Source of the DNA: an uncultured Clostridia bacterium
Lineage (GTDB): Bacteria; Bacillota; Clostridia; Peptostreptococcales; Acidaminobacteraceae
NCBI GenBank assembly: GCA_927417275.1
Contig: CAKMJV010000010.1
Span: 62,001 to 126,000 of the forward strand
Direction: 5' to 3'
DNA length: 64,000 bases
Shown here: piece by piece, positions 1 to 9,457 of the stretch
Position numbering within the stretch: position 1 is the first letter of the stretch
Layout: each line of letters opens with the position of its first letter
Program-made: the position numbers and the translations under genes
Notes under the pieces: generated by a model
What the model was told of the DNA's origin: nothing
Seen by the model: only the letters and a program-made list of their open reading frames with translations
Database searches by the model: none

Positions 1-880
1 AAGCAGACGAAATCGACATGGAAACATCCATAATCGCGCCCATGGCTCCTATTATAATTGCACCAAAAAATATGCCTTTTAAATCGATTGGTTTGTCTGG
101 ATTCATCAAAAGCAAATATATGGAGTCTTCATCCACCACACCTGTTAAACTTAAGAATTGATCCATTATCAAAACAAGTACCGCTGCACCAAAAATCCCA
201 CTCATACATCCGATAATCGCTGCTTGCGTCTTAACATTCACGCCACTAACAGTGACCAATGTCATAACTGTAATAAAAAGACAAATAACGATCGTCCAAA
301 CATAAATGTTCTGCCCAGACAATACCGCTGGGATAAAAACCATAAAAATCGCAAGCACAGTAAAAACGAGAGAGATTAGCGTTTGAAAACCTTTCTTTCT
401 GCCATATACTATTAAAAGTGCAGCAAATATGAAACCTAAAATAAAAAGCGCATCTGTTCGAACGTATTCACCATATGCCCAATCAACTGGATACATGTCA
501 CTTGGAACGTTATATAGGAGCACTTTATCACCAACTTCAACGGGTTTTGGCAACACCATAAAATACTGATTTAAGGACTGAAGTGCTTCTACCACCGTCC
601 CTTTTAATGGACCTGATGTTATTTCAGCTTTAAATATAATATCTTGAACGGTTACTTCTGATCCGTCGCCTACAGGGTATGTGGACTCAACCACATCAAT
701 CACTTCAATTATCCTTGATTTTTCAACCATGCCTTTATCCGAACTGTTAAAAACCGTTTCATTTTGACTGGCGATTTTATTTCCAAAATATATGAATAAG
801 ACCGAAATTATCATAAGTCCAATAAACCAATAAGGTTGCTTTTTTTTCTTTTGCTGCGTTTTAATAATAACTCTAGCCAT
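1..880 (-). CDS. YibE/F family membrane protein (3' part outside window)
   Basis: About 293 codons are visible; the C-terminus lies beyond the left edge. Translation from ATG at 880 (RBS AAAGGTG a few bases upstream) gives a basic N-terminus (MARVIIKTQQKKKKQPYW), one membrane segment at residues 17-33, an extracytoplasmic beta-rich stretch to about residue 140, then consecutive hydrophobic segments. The segment GAIIIGAMGAIMDVSMSIS near the window edge is characteristic of the YibE/F-like family. The family is an uncharacterised multi-spanning membrane protein, sometimes proposed to be a transporter; substrate unknown. It is separated from the ferritin-like gene by a terminator. Family call is good; function is not known. 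Confidence 0.8.
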   Translation of the reverse strand, partial: MARVIIKTQQKKKKQPYWFIGLMIISVLFIYFGNKIASQNETVFNSSDKGMVEKSRIIEVIDVVESTYPVGDGSEVTVQDIIFKAEITSGPLKGTVVEALQSLNQYFMVLPKPVEVGDKVLLYNVPSDMYPVDWAYGEYVRTDALFILGFIFAALLIVYGRKKGFQTLISLVFTVLAIFMVFIPAVLSGQNIYVWTIVICLFITVMTLVTVSGVNVKTQAAIIGCMSGIFGAAVLVLIMDQFLSLTGVVDEDSIYLLLMNPDKPIDLKGIFFGAIIIGAMGAIMDVSMSISSA

Positions 881-940
881 ATAATCACCTTTATTCTTTA
901 GAATGTTTTCATTATATCAAATTTCCTATTAATAAAACAG

Positions 941-974
941 AAAAAGCGCAAAGAACAACTTAGATTCTTTGCGC
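941..974 (-). terminator. Rho-independent terminator of the ferritin-like gene
   Basis: A 10-bp perfect inverted repeat (GCGCAAAGAA / TTCTTTGCGC) with a 9-nt loop is followed, reading the minus strand, by TTTTTCTGTTTT. It lies 8 nt past the stop of the gene at 982-1494. Confidence 0.85.
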
Positions 975-981
975 CTAATGC

Positions 982-1494
982 TTATAATCTGAATTTACGA
1001 ATATCTTCTTTCAATCGTTCTATATCGGTTAAAAAGTCCTCAATATCATGTTCGTGTTCAATTTCATCATTTAGAATAGAAATTGCCATCTGGTACGTTG
1101 AATGATCTTTACCATTTGTAAAATCAGCGATTTCTTCATATCTCTGTATTGCACATCTTTCGCCATCAAGATTTTGCTTCAATATCACTTCAATATATGG
1201 ATCACTTGGCACTTCATAAGGGCACTTCGCATACTCTTGCCATAACATCGGAGAAAGTATAGGGGTACCACCCAACTGTAGAATCCGGTTAACCACCAAC
1301 TCAGCATGCGCCAGTTCTTCATTGGCATGAAGCAACAATTCAGGCTCAACCTCACTACGCATTGGCCCTTCCATTACACGTGCGCCAATCCAGTATTGAT
1401 AATAAGCCAGCCATTCCTCTGCAAGCGCTTCATTAAGCATTTGAATCAGTTTTTCTACGTCTAAATTCGCTATTGCAATTGCTTTTTTACCCAT
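982..1494 (-). CDS. ferritin-like diiron protein (bacterioferritin/Dps-like)
   Basis: 170 aa, four-helix ferritin-like fold. Iron ligand motifs are visible: E residues in ALAEEWLAYYQYW (about residue 23-35), the NEELAHAE motif (about 58-65), a Glu in NLDGERCAIQRYEEI, and the final EIEHEHDIED motif (about 143-152). This is the ligand pattern of bacterioferritin-type proteins that bind, oxidise and store iron or defend against peroxide. It is cytosolic, with no signal peptide. A good RBS (GGAGG, 8 nt from the ATG at 1494) sets the start. It sits downstream of the STAS/chemoreceptor operon on the same strand after a 57-nt gap, so it may be co-transcribed. It is not a classical FtnA (another ferritin is at 51598). 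Confidence 0.75.
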   Translation of the reverse strand: MGKKAIAIANLDVEKLIQMLNEALAEEWLAYYQYWIGARVMEGPMRSEVEPELLLHANEELAHAELVVNRILQLGGTPILSPMLWQEYAKCPYEVPSDPYIEVILKQNLDGERCAIQRYEEIADFTNGKDHSTYQMAISILNDEIEHEHDIEDFLTDIERLKEDIRKFRL

Positions 1495-1551
1495 AACATA
1501 ACCTCCTATTGTATTCGTATCATATGGTATCCTCTTAATTTTACTCCATTA

Positions 1552-1830
1552 TTAACGAATCGTAAAGATTTGATCAAGTCTTGTCATTTGAAATACTTTT
1601 TTTACATCTGGGTTGAGATTTCTTAAGATCATGTCACTGTGATTTTCTGCACATTTCTTATATAGGCCTACCAAAACACCTAATCCAGTACTATCGAGAA
1701 AAACACATTGACCAAAGTCTATATCAAATAAAATTGCTTCATGTTCTATAAGACCATAAGTCAAGTCTCTAAATGCAGCTGCCGCTTCAACTGAAAAATG
1801 TGTTTCAATTTTTATTGACTCCGTTTTCAT
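1552..1830 (-). CDS. STAS-domain anti-anti-sigma factor-like protein
   Basis: 92 aa, essentially one STAS domain of the SpoIIAA/RsbV type. The phosphorylation motif FLDSTGLGVL (about residues 44-53) has the conserved Asp-Ser-Thr-Gly, so the Ser is the expected target of an RsbW-like kinase. The RBS (GTGGAGGC) lies inside the last codons of the chemoreceptor gene, whose stop is only 2 nt upstream, indicating translational coupling. With the ATPase gene two positions upstream it completes a kinase/antagonist pair. It is inferred to regulate signalling by partner switching rather than necessarily a sigma factor, because no sigma gene is present nearby. Confidence 0.85.
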   Translation of the reverse strand: MKTESIKIETHFSVEAAAAFRDLTYGLIEHEAILFDIDFGQCVFLDSTGLGVLVGLYKKCAENHSDMILRNLNPDVKKVFQMTRLDQIFTIR

Positions 1831-1832
1831 GT

Positions 1833-3833
1833 TTATGCCTCCACTTTGAATTTTTCAACAAGTTGGTTGAGTTCTGACGCCATCGCTGTTAGTTCTTGAC
1901 TTCCTGCTGCGATACTTTCTAGAAGCGCCGTTTGCTCTTCAACAGCAGCAGCTACTTCCTCTGAATTCGCTGAATTGCTTTCAGAGAGAGAAGAGACTGT
2001 ATCGATGAGTTTTAAGATCATGTCAGAACTTGCAACTTCTTCATCGGTAACTTCTACGATCTTCTTTATATCGGTTGATATTTTGTTTACAGCCTCTAAA
2101 ATACTAATAAATGCTGCATCTGTATCTTGTGCTTTTTCAACGCCAGATTGAACTGCGGAGTTGCCCTCTGACATATAATGAACCGCTTCATCAATTTTCT
2201 GTATCATTTCACCTACAACCTTTGTGATGCCATCTGCTTCATCACCCGTTTGTTCAGCGAGTTTTCTTACTTCATCCGCTACCACAGCAAATCCCCTTCC
2301 ATGCTCACCCGCTCTTGCCGCCTCAATAGAAGCATTTAGTGCGAGCAAATTGGTTTGTGAAGATATCGCGTTTATGGTATTTATAATGCCCTTAATCTCA
2401 ACCGATAAGTTTTCAAGATGTTTAAGACTTACATTGGTTTTCTCCGATGCCGTCTCAATATGCTTAATGGCAATCAATGTTGTATCCACGCTTTTTCGAC
2501 CCATTCCTGCAACATCTAGCGAACTTTCCACATTTTTTTCTGCTTCAACAGCCCTTACCTTTGCAAGTTGGATTAAACTGCTTAACTGTAAAATCGTCTC
2601 AGTTGTCAATAAAATCGAATGGCTTTGTTCTGTAGAATTATGTGCAACATCTTGAATCGCCTTTGCGACATTTTGAGAGGCTTCACTCACTTCACCCGTA
2701 GAACTCGCTATGTCATCTGATGATTTTGCGACTTCATATGAGCCCGTTTTGACCTTGTGAACGATGTTGTTTTGATGTTCAATCATCACATTAAACGCTT
2801 CGCCAATTTGCTGTATTTCATCTTTGGTTTTTATAGCAGCCTTTACAGTAAGGTCGCCCTCACCCGCACGACTCATTAATGCTGAAAGATGTGATAATGG
2901 AGAAGTAATATTCTTTGTAACAAATACAAAACTCACAACCATAGCCAGAATTAGAGCGATTACGATGGTCATAATTAATGTCGTTCGCGTTCTAAGCATT
3001 ACATCCATGTAATCGTCATAATTTGCAGTAACTGCGATTCCAAAACTTTCTAAACTCTGATACCGCACATATTTATAATCACCATCATACGTATAAAAAA
3101 CTTCACCACTTATGTTGTTGTTTAAATCTTCTTGCATTTTTAAAAGTTCAGGGATATTAAACTCAGATAAATACTTGGTAAATTCAAACGTTTTGTTCAG
3201 ATGTGAAAGTATCCACCCTTGTTTGTCATAGATAAACGCATAGCCACCTTCAAACACTTTAATCGCTTCCACATGTTTAGAAATGTTATCGAACTTTACC
3301 GTACTTATGATGGTACCAACCACTCTAGAACCTTCTTTTAATGGATAAGCAATCGCTATAACGGGTTCATTGGTCGCTCTGGAAATGATGACCTCACTTT
3401 GTCCTGGTTCTCCCGATAAAGCGGTTTGAATATAACCGCGATCACTTAAATCGATCGCATAATTAATATCATTGGTCCCTGTCATCGCAACGCCTTTAGC
3501 ATCGGTTATAATCAGCATCTCTATAAGATCACTGTTTTCTTGTTGATTTATCGTTAAGCGATCAAATGCACCTTGCCTTAAGTGTGTTTGTCCTTTAGCC
3601 AAATTTATAATCTGATCGTTTTGACTGAGCAATGCACCCACTAAATGCGCTTTATCCAGTTCAGTTTCAATAACTTCAGAGGTCAATGAGACCAAATCGT
3701 CTAAATTTGAATAAACTTGCTCTTCGGTTGCCTTTGTAAACCGCGTAATCGCAAGTATGCCCAACACCAGTAACGGAACTAAAATTGCCACAAATAAAAT
3801 AGACATAATCTTACTTTTTAAACTTTTAAACAT
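1833..3833 (-). CDS. methyl-accepting chemotaxis protein (dCache-HAMP-MCP)
   Basis: 666 aa. The N-terminal membrane segment (about 9-29) is followed by an extracytoplasmic Cache-type sensor (about 35-275; motifs such as [14 protein letters not shown] and PVIAIAYPL are typical), a second membrane segment (about 283-305), a HAMP domain (about 306-360) and a long coiled-coil MCP signalling domain. The highly conserved hairpin tip ([19 protein letters not shown], near residue 495) for CheA/CheW contact is intact. Start set by AGGAGG 6 nt upstream of the ATG; this RBS overlaps the end of the preceding ATPase gene by 8 bp. Unusual genetic context: it is sandwiched between an RsbW-like ATPase and a STAS protein. 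Ligand unknown; Cache domains often bind amino acids or organic acids. Confidence 0.9.
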   Translation of the reverse strand: MFKSLKSKIMSILFVAILVPLLVLGILAITRFTKATEEQVYSNLDDLVSLTSEVIETELDKAHLVGALLSQNDQIINLAKGQTHLRQGAFDRLTINQQENSDLIEMLIITDAKGVAMTGTNDINYAIDLSDRGYIQTALSGEPGQSEVIISRATNEPVIAIAYPLKEGSRVVGTIISTVKFDNISKHVEAIKVFEGGYAFIYDKQGWILSHLNKTFEFTKYLSEFNIPELLKMQEDLNNNISGEVFYTYDGDYKYVRYQSLESFGIAVTANYDDYMDVMLRTRTTLIMTIVIALILAMVVSFVFVTKNITSPLSHLSALMSRAGEGDLTVKAAIKTKDEIQQIGEAFNVMIEHQNNIVHKVKTGSYEVAKSSDDIASSTGEVSEASQNVAKAIQDVAHNSTEQSHSILLTTETILQLSSLIQLAKVRAVEAEKNVESSLDVAGMGRKSVDTTLIAIKHIETASEKTNVSLKHLENLSVEIKGIINTINAISSQTNLLALNASIEAARAGEHGRGFAVVADEVRKLAEQTGDEADGITKVVGEMIQKIDEAVHYMSEGNSAVQSGVEKAQDTDAAFISILEAVNKISTDIKKIVEVTDEEVASSDMILKLIDTVSSLSESNSANSEEVAAAVEEQTALLESIAAGSQELTAMASELNQLVEKFKVEA

Positions 3834-4914
3834 TTACTACCTCCTGTTTTTTGAGTTTCGCTGTGGTGCTATTTTGATCCACATATACGGACTCTGATAC
3901 AGACTGTACCAAGAATAACCCGCGCCCACATTCATCAAGGATCTTTGAAGGATCTAAAGAAGTAGGCACTTCTATATGTGCATTTGACGCACGCATGTCA
4001 TATACTTCTATATAACAGTGTTTCTCTGTGTAGGATACGATTACCTTAATCGGTTGATCAGGATGATTTTGATTGCCGTGTTTAAACGCGTTACTAACAA
4101 GTTCTGAAAACACCAATTTTACTTCAAACACATCAAATCCATTTGGAAGTTTCTGCAAAATACGTTCAAGAATCGTTTGATGCGATTCTAGTCCCCTTAA
4201 CGTATATGTATTTACGCTTTCAAAGGTTTCAAAATCCATTATCAATGCATGTGGACCACTTGTTTTTGGCTGAGTTTCCATGTTGTAACTTTGATTTATA
4301 AGCCCAACCAAATTAAAAACGTCTGGTTGGTCGACGTTATAAACTTGCTTTTCAAATCGCTTAATTGCCTGAATCCCGTAAGTGTTTGTAGGCAAAACCA
4401 ATTGCTTTAATGTACTTAATGCTTCTTGGTGTAGCAGTAGGTTTTGTTGCTTATCCCCCTCCAAACGATATCGCCTTAATCTCCCCTTTTCATCATTGAT
4501 TCTAGAAACAAATACATGATTGAAGTTTTTAGAAATCAAAGTAAATAAATTTTTCTCTTGATTTACGATCCACATTAGAAGTGACACATCCATGGCAAAG
4601 GGGACATCGCGAATCGTTTCATACACCATTGGAACAATATCACTTGGTAACGAACGCTCGGTTACCAACCTGTTGAAATTCGACTTGATTTGTGTCAATT
4701 GCATAGCATCTAGTGGGTTTTGACATTTCCATTCTCCGAGTAAGCCATAGGTTAATCCATCTCGATCGTGTATTAAATGATGTAAGGTGTGAACCTCCGA
4801 TAAAGATGCGTCAAATATTGGCTTTATGTAAAAAGTATCATTCCCACTATGTTGATGTCCTATCCAGTCGAGTTGGTTTTTACGACTTATAACATCGAAA
4901 ACAATCACCTCCAT
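3826..4914 (-). CDS. RsbW/SpoIIAB-like ATP-binding protein with unknown N-terminal domain
   Basis: 362 aa. The C-terminal ~130 residues are a HATPase_c anti-sigma-kinase-like domain: N-box [12 protein letters not shown] (about residue 270-281), a G1-like region VYDMRASN, and G2-box [10 protein letters not shown] (about 330-340). The first ~200 residues match no family I recognise. The gene ends inside the start of the chemoreceptor gene (8-bp overlap). Start is uncertain: the annotated ATG at 4914 is immediately followed by GGAGGTGATT, which looks like a Shine-Dalgarno, and a TATAAT precedes the ATG, so the true start may be a downstream non-ATG codon. Inferred role: phosphorylates the STAS protein at 1552-1830, possibly under control of the chemoreceptor. 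Confidence 0.65.
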   Translation of the reverse strand: MEVIVFDVISRKNQLDWIGHQHSGNDTFYIKPIFDASLSEVHTLHHLIHDRDGLTYGLLGEWKCQNPLDAMQLTQIKSNFNRLVTERSLPSDIVPMVYETIRDVPFAMDVSLLMWIVNQEKNLFTLISKNFNHVFVSRINDEKGRLRRYRLEGDKQQNLLLHQEALSTLKQLVLPTNTYGIQAIKRFEKQVYNVDQPDVFNLVGLINQSYNMETQPKTSGPHALIMDFETFESVNTYTLRGLESHQTILERILQKLPNGFDVFEVKLVFSELVSNAFKHGNQNHPDQPIKVIVSYTEKHCYIEVYDMRASNAHIEVPTSLDPSKILDECGRGLFLVQSVSESVYVDQNSTTAKLKKQEVVNV

Positions 4915-5235
4915 TATATTTGTGTATTTAATCGCATTTATAAGGTATACTATTAATAAAATACAACTAAAATACGCACGTTTAATGCGTATACCTTACT
5001 AAATATTTACAAGATAAACATTTAACCTACATGCCATTATAGTGCATAAGTCCTGTTTTTGCAATTAAATAAACGTAACTTTGACTCATTTACTCAAAAA
5101 GTTCCTTTGTTAACCTTGCATTTTCTTACATTTAGTGAATCAATCACTCTTTATGCATGACATAGTATATAATGTGGGGGTAGGACGCATGTTATACGCG
5201 CACCTATCAAATTGACATATTAAGGAGAGGTGTAA
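4915..5235. other. divergent intergenic region
   Basis: 321 nt between the minus-strand partner-switch operon and the plus-strand regulator. AT-rich. A TATAAT at 5168-5173 is a plausible -10 for the regulator at 5236, but no convincing -35 is seen 17 nt upstream. TATAAT on the minus strand at 4916-4921 touches the annotated ATG of the ATPase gene. No RNA gene or ORF recognised. Confidence 0.4.
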
Positions 5236-5955
5236 ATGCCCAATCATAGAATTATTGTTATTGATAATGATTCCGATTTTTTCAGGCCACTTCACATGCA
5301 TTTATCATCTTGTGAAATTGATTACCAGAGATTTTCCGATATTGAAACCTATTTAACCGAACATGACTACGCTTTTCATTTTTTACTTGCGCGATCTGCC
5401 GATCTCGAGCACGCATTACAAGACCAAGAACGTCGATTTAACAGAAAATTTTATAATTGTACATATATGCTAGCATGTGATGATGTTCTCTATGTAGATT
5501 TGGTGAAGAAGGTACTTAAACAGGGAGCAGACGATTATATTCTATCTCCGTTTAATACAGAACTTGTATACTTAAAAATACGTGCTCAACAAAATAGACT
5601 GAATTTTCTTGAAAAACTTTATCTTAGTGATCAGTCTGCAATCATCTATAAAAATCTGACCATTGATCCATTTTCTAAGCAAATTTTTTTAAAAAATCAA
5701 CGCATCAACTTGACAGGTTCAGAGTTTAACATCCTTTACACTTTAGCTAAAAGTCCACATGACGTGTTTGACATGGACTATTTGTTTCAACTTATAACGG
5801 GTCAAAAATCTCTCGGCGATTACAATGCATTAATGACACATATCAGCCGACTAAGGAAAAAATTGGCAAAAATTGATCCCACACATCATTATATTCTCAC
5901 CGTACGAAACAAAGGGTATAAATTTAATGCACACATTGCTGAATATATGCGCTAA
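5236..5955 (+). CDS. OmpR-family DNA-binding protein with degenerate receiver domain
   Basis: 239 aa. Residues 1-120 have the response-regulator fold (VIDND at 8-12 gives one acidic pocket residue pair; GADDYILSPF at 98-106), and residues 135-235 form a winged-helix trans_reg_C domain (LTGSEFNILYTLAKSP, then ISRLRKKLAKI, then VRNKGYKF). The phospho-acceptor Asp is absent: the strand that should end in Asp reads FLLARSAD, and the conserved Lys of the TKPF motif is Ser104. It is therefore likely an atypical, phosphorylation-independent regulator. No histidine kinase adjoins it. RBS GGAGAGG precedes the ATG. Target genes unknown; the divergent partner-switch operon is the nearest candidate. Confidence 0.8.
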   Translation: MPNHRIIVIDNDSDFFRPLHMHLSSCEIDYQRFSDIETYLTEHDYAFHFLLARSADLEHALQDQERRFNRKFYNCTYMLACDDVLYVDLVKKVLKQGADDYILSPFNTELVYLKIRAQQNRLNFLEKLYLSDQSAIIYKNLTIDPFSKQIFLKNQRINLTGSEFNILYTLAKSPHDVFDMDYLFQLITGQKSLGDYNALMTHISRLRKKLAKIDPTHHYILTVRNKGYKFNAHIAEYMR

Positions 5956-6011
5956 ATCGGCTTGATACGATTATTCCCTCGACTTGGTGCTTTGAAACAT
6001 AAATTTACAGA

Positions 6012-6059
6012 AAAGGAGCAATTTGTAATGATTGAAAAATCATTACAAATTGCTCCTTT
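6012..6059. terminator. bidirectional terminator hairpin
   Basis: A perfect 22-bp inverted repeat (arms 6012-6033 and 6038-6059) with a GAAA tetraloop lies between converging genes (regulator ending at 5955, CopZ-like gene ending at 6072). T-rich tracts follow in both directions. Unusually long and perfect for a terminator. Confidence 0.75.
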
Positions 6060-6071
6060 ATCTATGTGGTA

Positions 6072-6281
6072 CTATTTAATTTCTGTAACGTCATAACCGG
6101 CGTCGTCCACCGTCTCTGTTAAAACGCTTTCAGCAATCTCTTGTGACATTTCAACAACCGCTTTTTTAGCAGCTAAATCCACCGTTGCTGAAGTAACGCC
6201 ATCAAGACCTGCAAGCGCTTTCTCTACACGCATTTTACAGTGATTACACGTCATACCTTCTATAAAAATTTCCTTTACCAT
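6072..6281 (-). CDS. copZ: heavy-metal-associated (CopZ-like) protein
   Basis: 69 aa, a single HMA ferredoxin-like domain. The metal site GMTCNHCKMRVEKAL (about residues 9-23) has the Cys-x-x-Cys pair that binds Cu(I) in copper chaperones; the C-terminal half shows the usual VDLAAKKAVVEM strand and DDAGYDV. Cytosolic. No copper ATPase or adjoining CsoR gene is found here, so it stands alone; a CsoR/CstR-family gene occurs at 48824 in another context. RBS GGAGG is 8 nt before the ATG. Copper is the likeliest metal, but mercury or zinc variants share the motif. Confidence 0.8.
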   Translation of the reverse strand: MVKEIFIEGMTCNHCKMRVEKALAGLDGVTSATVDLAAKKAVVEMSQEIAESVLTETVDDAGYDVTEIK

Positions 6282-6328
6282 TTCAAACCTCCATTATGGA
6301 ACATTCTATATAACTATTTGTCTATCTC

Positions 6329-8737
6329 TTATTTTACTACAATATTGAAGATTTTGCCAGGTACAAAAACTTCTTTGACAATGGTTTTGCCTGTGATAAA
6401 CTGCATGATTTTCTCGTCTTCCATTGCCAACGCATGTGCTTCATCTTGCGTCGCATCCACTGGAATAGAGATAATACCACGTACTTTACCATTGATTTGA
6501 ACCGCCATTTCCACCACGTCGTCGATAACTTTTTCAGGATCAAATACAGGCCATGTTTGATCTGTAATCATACCGCCAGCGCCGATCATCTCCCATAGTT
6601 CTTCAGTCACATGTGGTGCAACTGGGTTTAACAACATCAACAGTGTTTTGAATTCCGCTTTATTAACCACTTCAACTTGCTTAAATTCGTTAATAAGCGC
6701 CATCATCGCAGCAATCGCCGTATTAAACTTTAACGATTCATAATCTTCTGTAACTTTTTTAATCGTTTTGTGCATAATCGTTTCTAACGGTTTCGAGTAA
6801 GTCTCACCCTCAGCAATCGACTCGCTTAGATTCCAAACGCGATCTAAAAATCTTCGACATCCTTTCACACTGTTATCTGACCAAGGCACACTTTTTTCAA
6901 AGTCGCCGATGAACATTTCGTAGAGTCTAAGTGTATCCGCACCAGAACTCTGAATAATGTCATCTGGATTTACCACATTGCCTCTTGATTTAGACATCTT
7001 TTCGTTGTTTTCACCCATAATCATGCCATGTGAAGTTCTCTTCGCATAAGGTTCTTTGGTATTGACCACACCGATATCAAAAAGGAACTTGTGCCAAAAT
7101 CTAGAATAAAGTAAGTGAAGCGTTGTATGTTCCATACCGCCATTGTACCAGTCAACAGGCATCCAATAGTTTAGAGCGTCCATACTTGCAAGCTCATCTT
7201 GATTGTCTACATCACAATAACGTAAGAAGTACCAACTCGAACCTGCCCATTGAGGCATGGTATCTGTTTCACGATGCGCATGTCCGCCACACTTTGGACA
7301 TGTGGTTTCGATCCATTCAGTCATCGCAGAAAGTGGCGATTCTCCTGTATCTGTCGGTTCATATGAAGTTACATTTGGCAACGTCAAAGGCAACTCAGAC
7401 GCCGGTAATGCCACCCATCCACACTCAGGACAACTAACCAAAGGAATAGGTTCACCCCAATATCGCTGTCTAGAGAACACCCAATCTCTCAACTTGAAAT
7501 TCGTCTTACGCGTACCAATGCCTTTTTCTTCTAAAAATTTTGACATGGCTTCTTTTGCCTCATCTACTTTTAAGCCATTTATAATTGCCGAGTTTACGAT
7601 GATGCCCGTATCACAGTCTGTATATGCTTCCACTGCCACATCACCACCAGCAACCACTTCTATAATTGGCAAGTCAAACTTTTTAGCGAACTCCCAGTCT
7701 CTTGTATCATGACCTGGTACAGCCATAATGGCACCCGTTCCATATGTCATTAGTACATAGTCAGATATCCAAATGGTAATATGTTCACCAGAAGCAGGGT
7801 TTAGCGCTTTAAACCCCTTAATTTCTATACCCGTTTTATCTTTGTTGAGTTCCGTTCGCTCAAAATCCGATTTCAACTTAGATTGCTCTCTATAGGCCAT
7901 TAATTCGGCATAGTTTTCGATATGCGCTTTTCTTTCTTCTATTAAAGGGTGATCTGGGCTAAGCACCATATACGTCGCCCCATAAATCGTATCCGGACGG
8001 GTGGTGTAGACCTTTAAGGTATCATCCAATGTCGTTCTAAAATCAACTTCTAAACCAACGGATTTCCCAATCCAGTTTTTCTGTTGGCTCTTAACACGTT
8101 CAATATAATCCAAATCGTCCAAGTCATCAATTAAGCGTTCTGCATATTCAGTGATTTTAAGCATCCACTGTGATTTTGCACGTTTAACCACTGCACCCCC
8201 GCAACGCTCGCAAACACCACCCACTACCTCTTCATTTGCTAGGCCCACTTTACAAGATGTACACCAGTTAATGTCCATCTCTTTTTTATAAGCTAGGCCA
8301 TTTTCAAATAATTTAATAAAGATCCACTGGGTCCATTTATAATAGTTTGGATCTGTGGTATTAATCTCTCTAGACCAGTCAAATGACATACCCAAACTTT
8401 TAAGTTGTGCTTTAAAACGCTTGATGTTATCCTCAGTAACTATGGCTGGGTGAATGTGATTTTTAATGGCATAGTTTTCCGTAGGCAAACCAAATGCGTC
8501 CCATCCCATGGTATAAAGTACATTATAGCCTTCAAGTCTACGCTTTCTCGCTACGATATCAAGCGCTGTATAAGGTCTAGGATGACCTACGTGTAGTCCT
8601 TGCCCAGATGGGTAAGGAAACTCTACCAAAGGGTAGTATTTGGGTCTTGTGTAGTCGTTGTAGGCTTTGAAACTCTCTTTTTCATCCCATATTTGTTGCC
8701 ACTTTTCTTCGATCTCTCTGTGACGGTAATCCCGCAT
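6329..8737 (-). CDS. leuS: leucyl-tRNA synthetase
   Basis: 802 aa, the usual length for Bacillota LeuRS (about 805). Class I signature motifs are intact: the HIGH-like [15 protein letters not shown] (about residues 42-56) and [14 protein letters not shown] (about 570-583). A zinc-ribbon-like CTSCKVG...CERCGG segment (about 155-180), the CP1 editing domain (about 220-420) and the C-terminal anticodon-binding and VQINGKVRG region are present. It charges tRNA-Leu with leucine in the cytosol. Expression is controlled by the T-box leader directly upstream (8755-8988). Downstream lies the CopZ-like gene after a 47-nt gap. Confidence 0.98.
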   Translation of the reverse strand: MRDYRHREIEEKWQQIWDEKESFKAYNDYTRPKYYPLVEFPYPSGQGLHVGHPRPYTALDIVARKRRLEGYNVLYTMGWDAFGLPTENYAIKNHIHPAIVTEDNIKRFKAQLKSLGMSFDWSREINTTDPNYYKWTQWIFIKLFENGLAYKKEMDINWCTSCKVGLANEEVVGGVCERCGGAVVKRAKSQWMLKITEYAERLIDDLDDLDYIERVKSQQKNWIGKSVGLEVDFRTTLDDTLKVYTTRPDTIYGATYMVLSPDHPLIEERKAHIENYAELMAYREQSKLKSDFERTELNKDKTGIEIKGFKALNPASGEHITIWISDYVLMTYGTGAIMAVPGHDTRDWEFAKKFDLPIIEVVAGGDVAVEAYTDCDTGIIVNSAIINGLKVDEAKEAMSKFLEEKGIGTRKTNFKLRDWVFSRQRYWGEPIPLVSCPECGWVALPASELPLTLPNVTSYEPTDTGESPLSAMTEWIETTCPKCGGHAHRETDTMPQWAGSSWYFLRYCDVDNQDELASMDALNYWMPVDWYNGGMEHTTLHLLYSRFWHKFLFDIGVVNTKEPYAKRTSHGMIMGENNEKMSKSRGNVVNPDDIIQSSGADTLRLYEMFIGDFEKSVPWSDNSVKGCRRFLDRVWNLSESIAEGETYSKPLETIMHKTIKKVTEDYESLKFNTAIAAMMALINEFKQVEVVNKAEFKTLLMLLNPVAPHVTEELWEMIGAGGMITDQTWPVFDPEKVIDDVVEMAVQINGKVRGIISIPVDATQDEAHALAMEDEKIMQFITGKTIVKEVFVPGKIFNIVVK

Positions 8738-8754
8738 CGTTATTCCCCTTTCAA

Positions 8755-8988
8755 AAAAAAATAAGGGTCCTTCGTTAGAGACGAAGAACCCGCGATACCA
8801 CTCTAATTGATTTTACCAAAGTAAAATCCACTCAATACTTTAACGGCGTTAACCGGTCAATGCTAATAAACTTCACACTGACTGCTCCAAGACGAGTTCA
8901 AGCCATACATCTGCTATTTTACACCAACCAATAGCTCTCTATGAGATTTTCTGCTTTACTACTTCTCTTCCACGCAAGATATACTAAT
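8755..8988 (-). promoter_or_regulatory. T-box leader (tRNA-Leu sensing) of leuS
   Basis: On the minus strand the conserved T-box AGAGTGGTATCGCGGG occurs near 8789-8806, complementary to the acceptor end of uncharged tRNA. Just downstream is the terminator stem (GGGTCCTTCGT / ACGAAGAACCC on plus, 8764-8790) followed by CTTATTTTTTTTT on the minus strand. The specifier loop GAACTCG gives CTC (plus 8894-8896), a leucine codon that agrees with leuS. Uncharged tRNA-Leu should stabilise the antiterminator and allow transcription into leuS. Confidence 0.93.
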
Positions 8989-8994
8989 GTCAGT

Positions 8995-9023
8995 ATTATA
9001 ATACAGTCCAGAGATTTTTTCAA
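8995..9023 (-). promoter_or_regulatory. sigma-A promoter of the leuS T-box transcript
   Basis: On the minus strand: TTGAAA, 17-nt spacer, TATAAT (plus -10 at 8995-9000, -35 at 9018-9023). It places the transcript start near 8988, giving the expected ~250-nt T-box leader. Confidence 0.8.
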
Positions 9024-9038
9024 CCATAGAAATAGGCA

Positions 9039-9290
9039 TTACTGCATATATTTTTCAACATAAGCAAGAATTTGATCCTGGGATAACTTTGAAGCGTCTA
9101 ATAAAACCATCGCACTCGCCCCTTCACCCATAAATGTAACGGGATCGATCTCCTCGTACTCTTCATCAATGTCATTTAACACCGTAATTTTAATATCGGT
9201 TCCGCCATCTCTAAAAGCAACCACATCATAACCCTTTGATTTTAAAGTTTCCATTAAATCGTTCATACCCGTTTGCACAGCTATTTTCAT
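9039..9290 (-). CDS. YkuS/UPF0180-like small protein
   Basis: 83 aa, soluble. It shares the layout of the YkuS (UPF0180) family: an N-terminal GMNDLMETLKSKGYDVV resembling the family's initial helix, an acidic middle, a variable MGEGASAMVLLDASKL strand and a terminal helix. In related proteins the middle strand is followed by a short DxxGLT motif; here it is DASKLSQDQI. Function unknown. RBS GGAGGCGTGT precedes the ATG. The gene is immediately upstream of the leuS promoter on the same strand, so readthrough into leuS is possible. Confidence 0.6.
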   Translation of the reverse strand: MKIAVQTGMNDLMETLKSKGYDVVAFRDGGTDIKITVLNDIDEEYEEIDPVTFMGEGASAMVLLDASKLSQDQILAYVEKYMQ

Positions 9291-9457
9291 ACACGCCTCC
9301 TCAACCCCAAAAGTAAAACAACGTTTACATTATATGATTACCCTTTTTTTAACTGTTTATGCGAATAAATAAGATGATTCTTTCACACCTTTAATAAACA
9401 CTTTATAAGCACAGTAATATTTGCTATAATTTAACAAACAGTCTATGAGGAGATGCT

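Noticed and set aside
2224-2655. 143-aa plus-strand ORF opposite the chemoreceptor
   Set aside because: Lies wholly within the clear MCP signalling domain on the other strand and shows Ser/Ala-rich shadow composition; no RBS.
7257-7712. 151-aa plus-strand ORF opposite leuS
   Set aside because: Antisense shadow of a conserved synthetase; no recognised domain.
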